Shown one piece after another: positions 26,812 through 37,484 of a DNA stretch of 64,000 nucleotides. Where the stretch lies: positions 1 through 64,000 of the forward strand of contig JAQGBZ010000149.1 of the NCBI GenBank assembly GCA_034687125.1. Direction: 5' to 3'. Source of the DNA: Neelides folsomi. Taxonomy: Eukaryota; Arthropoda; Collembola; Neelipleona; Neelidae. Made by a program: the position numbers and the translations under genes. The notes under the pieces are model-generated. The model searched no databases. It had not been told where the DNA came from and saw only the letters and a program-made list of their open reading frames with translations. Each line of letters starts with the position of its first letter. The first letter of the stretch is position 1.

Positions 26812-28058
26812 AAGTCTTTTACACATTTATTCACGGAAAACATAATGTTGAATTTTATAACTATTAAGCCTCCTTAATCTTACTTAATTCGGTTTACGGA
26901 GAAAATTACATTCTTATGGCTAGGGCCTAATTAACTTCTTAAGATGTCTTTTCTTGAATTAAATAAGACTTTAAGACTTTTCATATTGTATGATTTTACC
27001 CAACTTATCAAACTGTTTCAAGTTCAAATATGGAATTTTTGTAATTGTTAACAATTTATATCATTCAAGTATTATAAATTATGAAATTATTCATCTAATG
27101 ATTCTCTAATAGTATATTAATTAGCTTGTTAGAAAAGTTTTACCAATTGATAGTTTACTAAATATTAGTATGCGTTTAAATTTTGTCAGCATAATTAGTT
27201 TACCATTTGAATATTTAAACCTGAGTTACAATGTAGAGTAAATATGAAAGTCTGCTTTAAACTCTTGTAAATCACTTCTCTTTTCTAATCTTTAAATTGG
27301 ATTGTTGAATAAATGGTTTTGGTGTCTTCATAAAGTTCGTATGGGAAATGGATGCTCATTTAATTCAAATTGCTAATCAACGCCTTTTATTCACCCTTTC
27401 ATAAACACATTAAACATAAATATTAAATGTAATTAATGGTAAATTGAAAGAGTACAAAATAATATCAGTATAATGTAAGGATTATTATCTTAAAAGTTCA
27501 TTTATTGATTTCACAATTCCTTATTGCAGTTTATTATTCTTATATGCTACTCTTATCAGATATTATTCATTTAATATATAGCACAACATAACTTAAAATG
27601 GTCAATTTTTGTGAAATTGTCTATTTGATTTGATGATATTAATTAGGTAATTATGATATTGTATATGGTAAGATCGATACATGGCTACATAGGATTGAAA
27701 GAAAGCATTTGTTGCTTATTTCATATGTATGATTAATTTATGAAAAAATATAAAAATTGACATTTAATTTCTGCTGCAATTCTGTCAATTCAATAACGAC
27801 GACTTCTGATTTCTGACCGACGCACTTTGTATTTAGATAAGTGTAATATTGTATATCTGTAGGTAGGTTAATCCTTCGTTAATCGGATCCTTCTTTAAAA
27901 GTAATATGAGAAACAGTCTGATCAAGATTGTATGTGAACGAACGAAATATTATACTCTGATTTAAGTCAAGTCAATAGGAATCGTAATCGCTGCATCTCA
28001 ATCCACAACAAAACCTCATTCCTGATACTTATTGACTTACAATTAGCTCAAGAGAGAA
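26812..28058. other. Tail-to-tail spacer
   Basis: 3' flanks of the small membrane protein (+) and of eyes shut (-). AATAAA occurs at 27308-27313 on the plus strand. No exon is seen. Confidence 0.5.
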
Positions 28059-31000
28059 TTAGCAATCTTCGTAACAATTCTTGACATTCCGTCCTTTAAA
28101 TGGTTTAGGGAGAAGAACTCTATTTTTAATTCTGAATCCAAAATCAAAGATACATCCATTGAATCCTTTGTGAAGAGACAAGTCATGAGGAAGTCCCTCA
28201 AAATGTAAAACCTCGTATCCTCCCAAATAAATAAGAGAATCGACATTTAAGCGAAAGAGCGGCCCAGGTGATTTCCCACTAACATTCCGCATCCCATCAA
28301 CTTTCAACCACGCCTGCTTCCCTGACCTTCCTGCAAAAAGAGTATGAACATTTATTCTATTGTCGATCCTTGCTGGAGTCGTAATCCGCTGTGTGCCTGA
28401 ACCCATGTTCCAACTCAGCGCCACGAACCCTTGAAGAAAACTAATAGAAAAAAAATCGGTGGCCGTCGCATCGCCCATTCCCAGGATTGGATTCTCAATT
28501 TGGCTCATTGAGAGGTCGTTTTCACTCCTAGGAGAAGACCCGGCATACATTAGGAGCGCAATTTGAGACATGTTCTGTGTGACAAAATGGAACTTGAGTT
28601 GGATCCAGTCTGCGAATCGAGGAATTGGTTCATATGCTATGAAAGAGGAATAGTCGGATTCGTGATGTCCAAAAGCTGGCTTGGTTAAATTCAATTCTGA
28701 TTGGCACTGATTCCCCGTAAACCCAAGTGGGCAGAGACAGATTGGCTTATCCCTTGTGGTCTCATTCCGCCTAACGCCATTCTTGACGGTGCAGAGTGCT
28801 CCGTTCAGACATGGGTTGACACTGCAGACTCGCACTTCACATCTCGTCCCCTCGAACCTGGAAGGGAAGTTTACGTCAGAGGGAATCCTTTTGAACTAAT
28901 TAGCTGAAATGAGTTGAAATAAGAGAAATAATACCCTGATGGACAGACGCACTCCCAATAAGGGAACTCTTGGCTCTTCCGACACTCCGCGAGCCCAAAG
29001 CAGGGATTCACATGGCATCCGAGAGTTGAACAATCGAGGATGTCTCGGCCATCGATGGCAGCTTCAAGCATGTCCGTTTCTTCTTTTTCATTTATCTGTC
29101 AATTTTCCCAAGCAATTAATTTAGTAAATACAACTCCTTTTGCTCCTATGCGATTATACCAACTTCTCTTAAATATAGGAGTAATGAAAATGAGTTAGTA
29201 ACTTTTGTAAATTTCTCAAATAAACAAAAACTTTTAATTCTTTAAATAAAAAACCCAATTCTCGGTATTCCTGCAATGTTCTCTAAAGTTGAAAAGATTT
29301 GAATTTCATTGAATTTCATTTTTCGAAAATTCATTTTTTGTTTATTTGAGAAATTTCCTAAGTTACTAACTCATTTTCATTACTCCTATATTTAAGAGAA
29401 GTTGGTATAATCTGTAATAGATTTTCACACTCGAGAATAGTAAAAAATAGGTAGGTGGGTATGGATGGTTAAATTAATGTTCGAACGATACGTGCTATAT
29501 GTGACTCAATGGGGAGATCGAAAGGAATAGGAGTATTTTAGGAATTTAATTAAAAGAGGATTTCGCACTTTAATTTCCTCTCGAGTCGCCTTAATTAATA
29601 ATCGATTTACAATTTGATCGAGAGAGCATTATTACAGATAAGTGAGAGAGACATCCACGGAAGCCTGGTAGTATATTTATAAGCTCGTCCTTCTTCCTCG
29701 TAGAGTTCTTTGAAATTCCGCCCAAGTAGAGAGTCTCGACCCTTGCGCTGCTGTCTCCTATCTCTTGATCCCCTCTCATGACATATGACCCATTGACACT
29801 CAATTCACCCGAACATTTCCTCCCATTGTTCTCTGGAAATCTGAGGCGGAATTGGAGTGTGAAATTGAATCCATTGTCGACCCGACTCCGCGTCTCGACA
29901 AATCGCATGGACTGAGCCCCACATGAAAAGTGAAGAGTGACGAGTCCGGCTTCGAGATAAATGAGAGCATAAAGACCTTCAGAGGGATTTCCCGCACTGA
30001 GCAGGATGCCTTCGGAAGAAACCGTGGCAAACCGTGCTTCGACTGCTAACCCACCTGATCCTAGAGGTCTGAGGTTGAAAGCGAGAAAAGAGTCACCAGA
30101 GAATGATGGGAACTTGACTCCTTTCCGCCGCTCTTCGCAATGATCTCCCATGAATTTAAATGGGCAGAGACACACCGGTTCGATCGAGTGGAAAACACAT
30201 TTCCCATCATTCTGACAATAATTCTCACATGGGTCGCTTGAATTCCTCTCCGTACTTTTCTCCGTCGACGGAGTTGTGATGGGAGAAAAAGGAGTAGGTG
30301 TGAAGGTGGTGTCTGTTGGGAAGACCGGAGTCGCATAATCACTTGCGACTCCAGAAGATTCACTTTCACTCCCTTTCATCCCTTCGCTCTCGTTAATGTC
30401 ATTTGATTGAGTAATTGAGCTGTAAAGCCCAGTGCTCAGACTCACTACTGGCGTTGAATAAATTGGCGTCTCGAGGTCTTCTTGATAATAAGTTGAAGTT
30501 ACAACAGCTGCCGGCCCCCAACTTGACATGTTCAATCTTTGAGATGTGATGGTTATTACTGAGTGAACATTTGTTGGCTCTACGTCCCTACTCATCTCCA
30601 TTACTCCCGAGCTCGACTCATTCATTATTGTCGAGGATTGAAGTGAAAGATCTGTACTAGAGAAGTTGTAAGACTCACTCATCTCTACTTCATCACTGGA
30701 AATAAATGTTGAAGTTGTGGATTGTACAGTCGGGGTTAAAACTGGAGTTTGGGAATGAGGAATATTGGAAAGGTCAATAGGGGTTAGGGGAAGAGAAATG
30801 TGGATGGATTCCGTTGGAAAAAAGTAACTTGTTTGTAATATCATTGAAGAGTCCTCGTCGAGGACTGAAGTGTAATAACGCCTCGTTTCCTCGTCTTGAC
30901 TATCCGTAATAGTTGAATGCATGGAGGAAGTTGGAGGGAACGGGGAAAGTTGAATGGACATTGTGGTTGAGTCGCCTCCGCCGGGATCGTAGGTTGGTTG

Positions 31001-34000
31001 AATACTTGGAGAAACTTGGTCCCAGGATTGATCAATGGATTTTGTACGTTGTTCCACTTCGGATGAGGAGGTCAGGGAAATTAAAATTGATGTATTTGTC
31101 TTCTCCGGGCTCTCTGTTGATTTTGAAATGAGAGGAGGTCCTTCGGTGAAAGCTTGGCAGTTGGGGTGAGTCGAATTCTCCTCATTGCATTCACAAGTTG
31201 GGCCATAGAAGTTTGGAGGGCAAGAACATGTGAATTCTCCAACTCCGTCAATGCAACTTCCGCCATTGAAACATCTATCATTGAATTAAATTTTAATAAA
31301 ATGTCATTTGTAATTTTATAACCAATTACTATTACAATAGCAGGTTAGAACTTTCGCTACTTTTACAATAATGAAAATTATAGGCTATTATAATAAATTG
31401 TTTAGCATTGATTGATGATGGCGTTTGCACGTAATCTTATAATAATGCTTCATTTTATCTTATTAAAAGGAAAAGTAGAAATATGGAATCATTTCATGAA
31501 GACATTTCTCTTGATTTAGAGATTGATGTGCCATGTGGAGAATGGCTCACTCAGTTTGGATAACTCAGAGTTGGGAAGAAAGCATGAGGAAATGAAATCG
31601 TAAAACTTATTGATCTATCTTATCATGATTAGGAGTAAATGTGAAAGAGAAATGAATATCTAGAAATCAATCACATGCGAGAAAATAAATCTATTCTTAC
31701 TATCCAAATCTATCTACCTTCCTTTGTTAGTTGAAATATGGACCCTTATTTCACTTACAAAACATTGAATGAATTTTACTGTACTATATTTAGTATCTAT
31801 GTAAGATACATACCTACATATATTACATAGTCCACAAGGGTAAAATTAGTTTTATGAATATCAATAATAAACGTTCAATAAGTCATTTCGTTAATTTACA
31901 ATGAAAGTATTTAATTGAGTAATCGATGATTCTTACTTTGGAGGTGGATCGCATTCATTGTATTGATCTTCACAGTGAATTCCGTGGTAATCAGGGACGC
32001 AGTAGCAAGTTTCCTTTCCAGACTCTTCTAAACAGAACCCTTCATTTTGACACGGGTTCACGAGACACTCCTTTAATTTCGTTTCGCAGGTTCGACCAGT
32101 GAAACCTTGAGAGATGAATGTGACCCAATGAATTAAATACCCATTCACTTGAATGATGGAAAGCTTCGAGTCTAATGTTAAATAGACGATCTCACAGTTA
32201 ATTTGAACTTACCAAAGAGGCAGGCACAGCTGAAATCGTTAATTTTATCAACGCAGATCCCGCCATTCTGACATGGATGCGATTCACATTCGTTAATGTC
32301 TTTTTCGCAAATTAACCCCGACCACCCGGGTTGGCAAACACATGAAAATTTATCTCCGATCCCATCAATGCATTTTCCACCGTTCATGCAAATATTCGCC
32401 GTTTCGTTACAAACCGACACGTCTTCGTCACATTGAGTCCCTATTTATTATTACACTTTTTAATTAAACCAAACTACTATTGGACCTTTTAATGTTCCAC
32501 CAGCTTTTAATAAAGACTTTAATATTTATTTAGTAATTGACAAATGACTTACCAGAAAATCCGGGTTGGCACAAACAGCTTAATCCTGTTTCGTTGATTT
32601 GAGGATTGTAAGTGCAAGTTCCATTGTTGTGACAGAAATCTTCATCACAGTCCGACAAGTCAAACTCGCACAGAGAACCTTTTATTCAAATTGAATAAAC
32701 GGGTTGATAATAAATTTACATATTCATTAGAATAATTAATTAGGTTGATTATATTAAATACAATACCTGATAAGTAAGTGAAAAGTAAAATGAGATAAAT
32801 AAACTTTGGGCCATAACGGTCCATTTAAATGAGTATTTGAGAGGACAAACGTCACCCGGAGAAAGTTTTAAAATGACTCAGGAAAGTCTTTAGAGTTTAA
32901 CTGCGTGCGTAACTTCCACTCAACACATCAACACGCTACCCAACGCATAATGAAATAACAAAGTTAAGAAAAAGAACAAGTCGATAAATTCAACTCAATT
33001 CATTGAGTAATTTTATTCTCTTTGAATTAAAACAAAAACTATACAAAGCAAACCCAGCTAAATTAGTTGTTTGTTGTGTGTGTACAATATGAACAAAAAG
33101 GATGAGAGAGTGAGGAAGTTGAAGGAACGGATCCGGATGAAGAATGAAAGAGAGACGGAAGTGAATCTATTATCTTATTTACTAGACAGGTAGCACACAA
33201 ACATGCATAGAGATATGAATGGCATTAGTCAAATGCATTGGGAGTTCGGGAGAGACATCGAAGCTCAACGAGGGGTTACGGTCAGACGACAGCAACGACA
33301 AAAAATTCTAAATAGTAAAACCAGGGAAAAACGTGTGTGTTTGATAGCTGACGAGGAAATCATTATTTCCTATCGACTTCCCTCCCTCGCCACCCTAAAT
33401 TGATCAAACTGACTGTTCATTCTCTCGTAATCATTTTATGAGAAGTTTGAAATACAATTTATAAATTAAAAATTAACATCGGTATACCCGGTTTGGGATT
33501 CACTATAAAAACCCAATTCAATTCTTATGTACTCATTAACGAGTTATAATGACATGAGCCTATGAATACGAAATTACTGAACCTCTTATGCTTTCAAAAA
33601 TTCACCTGTGCAGGTGTACACGTGTAACTGTTTAGAAAATTTTATTTATGTATGGTATATACATATACAGGTAGGGATTACTTCGCTACATAATTCATTA
33701 AAAATGTATTATGTAAACCCACGAATAATTTTCCTAATTATTTCAATAAAATTAAATTGGCACTTATGATTAGATTAGTTAATTATAAAAATGAACCTAC
33801 AAAATAACTTGCTTATATTAAATTTGAACTTTAATAGCGCCTTTAATTTAACATTTTAATTTATTCATTTATTTTAAGTTAAATGATACGTGGAAAGGAC
33901 ATTGGTAATTTACCAAGGTTGGCTTTCACAAATTACAATATCATCTAGTTGACATTGATAATGAAACATTTTCATAAGAACCTTTAATCACAATTTAATA

Positions 34001-34551
34001 TAGTGAAAATGGGTAAGTAAAAGTTGGATTGAATCCATCACCTGCAAAGTTTTCAGGACAGGAGCAATTGAAGGCAGCCACCCCGTCGAGACATGTACCC
34101 CCGTTCATACAGGGTGAAAAGAGGCATTCATTCCAATTGATCTGGCAGTTGTACCCTGTATACCCATTTCTGCAGTAGCACTGGTGAGTGCTTGAAAGCA
34201 GAGAAGGGGAGATGAAAATAAAGATAGATAAATATTACCTACTCACTCAATTCCACTCCTTTCTCCCTCATTATTAATGGAATCAATAGAAAATCCCCCT
34301 CGAAAATCAACTTGCTCTTTTTTGAATGAGAAAAGTGGAAGGGTGAAAGGGGAAATGAGAGTTAATTATACTACAATTCCATCATTAAATTGATTTTCAT
34401 TTTGACCTTACTTGTTGAGTTCGATGTCATCTATACAGATCCCATGAATGCAAGGATGTTCGAGGCAAGCGAATCCTCCATGGGATGTGTTAATTAATAT
34501 GGATAAAAACACCACACCGAGAATAATGATTGAACGAACTACAAATTCCAT
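28059..34551 (-). CDS. eys: Eyes shut / spacemaker-like EGF-laminin G extracellular protein
   Basis: Eight exons join in phase: 34551..34412, 34190..34042, 32678..32553, 32440..32213, 32105..31937, 31274..29636, 29095..28935 and 28857..28059 (1,136 residues). Eys is a secreted agrin/perlecan-like proteoglycan that opens the inter-rhabdomeral space of insect eyes and protects mechanosensory neurons. The signal peptide is MEFVVRSIIILGVVFLSI, followed by GGFACLEHPCIHGIC, as in fly Eys. Seven EGF modules follow, including CYCVPDYHGIHCE and CSCPPNFYGPTCEC, which closely match fly Eys. Next come a Ser/Thr-rich mucin-like stretch of about 250 residues, EGF8, LamG1, EGF9, EGF10 and LamG2, ending NCYEDC. 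Fly Eys has more EGFs and four LamGs, so this version is compact. Agrin or perlecan relatives are less likely given the N-terminal match. Confidence 0.88.
29152..29412. mobile_element. MITE-like element with ~80-bp terminal inverted repeats
   Basis: The left arm starts gattataccaacttctctt and the right arm ends aagagaagttggtataatc. The arms are near-perfect reverse complements over about 80 bases (main mismatch block ttttgt versus ttagga, read in the same sense), around a central part of roughly 100 bases. No coding capacity is present. If TA at 29155-29156 and 29408-29409 is the target duplication, the element is 29157-29407, which suits a Tc1/mariner-type MITE. TA is palindromic, so the boundary is ambiguous. 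It lies in the eys intron between the exons at 29636 and 29095. Confidence 0.8.
30240..31085 (-). other. Ser/Thr-rich mucin-like segment of eys
   Basis: Within the large eys exon the frame between EGF7 and EGF8 is dominated by S, T, P and acidic residues, with many short ST runs and few cysteines. Such stretches are usually heavily O-glycosylated or carry glycosaminoglycan chains. It is expected to be extended and disordered. Confidence 0.6.
31275..31936. other. eys intron
   Basis: Non-coding intron between exons 5 and 6; nothing else seen. Confidence 0.6.
32767..32824 (-). CDS. Internal alternative first exon of eys with its own signal peptide
   Basis: ATG at 32824 opens MDRYGPKFIYLILLFTYLS and then donor gtattg in phase 1. 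The next eys exon (32678) is entered in phase 1, so the join reads TYLSGSLCEFDLSDC. The 19 residues form a typical signal peptide: a basic start, a hydrophobic core and a small-residue cleavage region. The resulting protein would be about 1,059 residues, lacking EGF1 and EGF2 of the long form but still secreted. A signal peptide sitting by chance in the right frame and phase is unlikely, but expression is unproven. Confidence 0.65.
32825..34041. other. eys intron with probable internal promoter
   Basis: The long eys isoform reads through this as intron. The first few hundred bases upstream of the internal start (to about 33400) are GC-richer and may be promoter and 5' UTR for it. No other exon is supported. 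Confidence 0.45.
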
Positions 34552-35672
34552 TCTCCCTTTCACACATTCTTTCATTTTTTGCACTTTCTGTGATATAAAA
34601 CGTTTATAAGTCGTAATTTGCTCTATATAAAATCTCGTATTTCATTTTAGTAGTGAGATTTTGTAAACTTGAGATTAATTAAATGTTCAAACGTAAAGTT
34701 TTTATGTAATTAAAACTGAGACCCATCTTGTCAATTGAAACTCAAATGGAAATTATTGAAACAATACATGAAAAATTTCAAAATTAGGTGAGGAATTCTC
34801 AGAAAGGATTTTCAATGCTTTCTGTTCGGGCTCTACTTTCGATTTCCATGAGATGGACGAAGAAGTGAATCTAAAATATAAGGAGAAATGTCGGAATGCC
34901 TCGACACACTGAAATATGTATACCTGAAATTTGAACTGAATGGTACGAGGTTGTAACTGGAACGAAGAATTGCAAATGCTCATGCCAGGGGAGAAGAATT
35001 ATCTCTACAACTCAGATGGACTTTTCTCGATTCAATTAACTTCATTTCTCCCTATTGTTTTTATTACACGTCAATGAAGGTTGGTTGGTCTTTTTTAAGA
35101 AATGGTCCCTCGATAAGGAAACTTAGCACCGTGAGGAAAACAGATAGCACACTTTTTCCTTTGTCGTCGAAAGGGAAAGCCGAACCTTTCTTGCTAAATT
35201 CTATTTCTCAAGTCAGTGTTTCTTTCTTATTGGCTATATCTCATATGAGCCAGGGTTTATTTGAGGAATGTAGAAGAGAAGAAATGGAGGGCGAGTTGGC
35301 CGGTCCTCAGGAGCAAATCACCTTGGTGAAAGCCCCACAACAGTTCCAATGTGGGTCATCACCCAATCTGGATTTATTGTCACCGGACATTGCTCTGCAT
35401 TCATCTTATGTCACCCTACTTGTCTCATTCACCTTTAACACTCCCTTAATACTCTCTTCATGTTGTTTGCTTTTAGACTTTCTCACTATGTCATTTATGA
35501 ATTTTTAAAAAATGCTTATACTGTGTATTTTAAGTATGATTAAATCCTGCATTTATTCTTTAAAGAAATTGAATGTGTATAGATAATTGGTTTGTATTGG
35601 ATTGTATGTTAATAATGTTGAGGGAGAAAGTAAGAAAGTAAATCCTACCTGTATATCTTTGATTACAGATAA
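34552..35672. other. Head-to-head promoter region between eys and the MKRN2OS-like gene
   Basis: About 1.1 kb. A plus-strand open frame at 35074-35508 has no recognisable content and is not called. A splice acceptor (gattacag) ends at 35668, just before the MKRN2OS-like ATG, so that gene may have a non-coding first exon here. Confidence 0.4.
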
Positions 35673-36767
35673 ATGGCTAAAGAGAAGCCCATTTTATGTA
35701 TGGAACATTGTTTCGGTAAGAAAATATTCGGTTTCGCCGTTCCTCCTAGATGTAAATACTGTGGGAGTGATTTAGAGACTTGTGAATTACGGATTCCACC
35801 TTTCAGGTGAATATTAATAATTTCATTGGATGTATTGAATACATAGATCTGACTTCCTGATGTCTGCAAACATGTAATAAAATCGATTTCTTCCACACTT
35901 TGTTTCAGACTTCCTTCTCCGTTTAGAGAAGCGGGCAACAGTCCTTGCTCGGTTGTTCTTAAACCGACGTATGGGAACTTTTTAACGTAATGATCAAACA
36001 TGTTTGTTAAATTTTATTCATGCTAATGTACTAAAAAATAGCATAAATATTTATTAAGAAGTTGTTATTATGCTAATACTGATGAATTAAATGAAATTTT
36101 TGTCACATTTTATAGAGACTATAAGAATTCTGACAATCTTCACATTGGAGTTACAAATTCATTTGGTGTTGTTTACGAATTTGAAGCAAACGGGCTTCAG
36201 CATAACAAACCTCAGGAATGGATGCACTGCTTAACAATAAAAGATTTTAATAAGGGGAAATGCTTTGATTCCTGGAGTCAATATTGGGACTTTACACTTG
36301 GCATCGTCACTGGACAAAATTATTGGACGAAGGAAAGGTATTCACATATTAGAATATCTACTTAGGTTAGGTCTATTTGCTATATATATATATATAGCAA
36401 ATCATAACTAATTATACAATATTCATTGACTTAATTATAAAACTGTTATGTATGTAAAGTAGTTTTACTAATCGAGAGATTAAAAGGGATCCTATTTGTG
36501 ATCCTATGTACAAAATGCACAAACATACAATTTTTACAATATCATTTACAAGGTTGATGGTATTGTATTTACAGGTATAACGAGAAGACGAATAATTGCT
36601 ATACTTTTGTTCTGACGTTCCTCCGAGCACTTCAATGTCCTGAGCTGAGTCCATTCGCAAGAGACAAGAAAGATTTTTGCGAAAAGTTTATTGTTCCTAA
36701 AACTGCTTCGGCAGCTAAATATATTACTCTATACAGAAAAATTACCCAATTTCAATCAGATCCTTAA
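35673..36767 (+). CDS. MKRN2 opposite-strand protein homologue (MKRN2OS-like)
   Basis: Four exons, 35673..35806, 35909..35986, 36116..36337 and 36575..36767, give 208 residues. The order of blocks follows the vertebrate MKRN2OS family: CFGKKIFGFAVPPRCKYCG (a CxxC-type knuckle), LRIPPFRLPSPF, DNLHIGVTNSFGVVYEF, a region ending YWTKERYNEKTNNCYTFVLT, and KFIVPKTASAAKYITLYRKI. Function is not established; the conserved central part with N-C-Y resembles a papain-like or NlpC-like fold motif, which is speculation. All junction phases agree. The ATG follows a splice acceptor, so the true 5' end lies upstream. Confidence 0.82.
36375..36402. repeat. Perfect 28-bp AT-rich palindrome
   Basis: ATTTGC, then eight TA dinucleotides, then GCAAAT form an exact palindrome in the third intron of the MKRN2OS-like gene. 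It could extrude as a cruciform or simply be a microsatellite flanked by short inverted arms. Confidence 0.8.
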
Positions 36768-37484
36768 TTAATAGGTAACAAGCATTAATATTTAATTTTA
36801 ACATTTATGCAGGCAGCATCGTATATTAACTATATAATATCGTAACATCTTAAGCATACTAGCAGAATATTTAAGATGTTATGAATGTTAGATATTATGT
36901 TTAATTTTAAAGTTAAGTTAAAACTATCGATTGGACATTGGACTATTTATTGGTATTTGGCTTAAAATCTACTATGCATTGTATTTACATAAATAATTGT
37001 TTATTATATTATTACTGGATTGCATGTTATAACGTTTATGATTACCTAATTTAAATAAATAATATGAAACATTTTTGTCTCTGTATTTATTGTATTTATC
37101 TTTTATTTATCTCATATAATATGAGAGTCGGTGACTCTATGAGCATTTGTTTACATATAAGAAATTTCAATCTTCAATTATGAAATTCCATATACGATAT
37201 TAATATCTAAATTATTTTGGCATAAATACCATTAATTTATATAAACACAAATATAATATCAGGTTAAAATAATGTAACATAAATAAACTATCTGTTTACA
37301 TAAATTATTACATGGATGAAAAAATATAAAAAATTAATATTATTATTAGTTAGAAATATAGCAAATAATAGAACAAAAGCTAAGATGTAAATACAGTAAA
37401 GTAAATTGATGGGAATATAAAAATAGTCAACTTTAAGTGTAGAAATAACTATGAAATTATGAAATAAGTGAAAATAATGTATAA
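36768..37484. other. Tail-to-tail spacer
   Basis: AT-rich 3' flanks of the MKRN2OS-like gene (+) and the DUF4211-like gene (-); nothing coding. Confidence 0.55.
37054..37059 (+). terminator. Candidate poly(A) signal of the MKRN2OS-like gene
   Basis: AATAAA about 290 bases after the stop codon. Confidence 0.4.

Noticed and set aside
35074-35508. 144-codon plus-strand open frame between eys and the MKRN2OS-like gene
   Set aside because: No recognisable domain, low-complexity serine/leucine content and no phase-compatible splicing to the next exon; likely chance in a promoter region.
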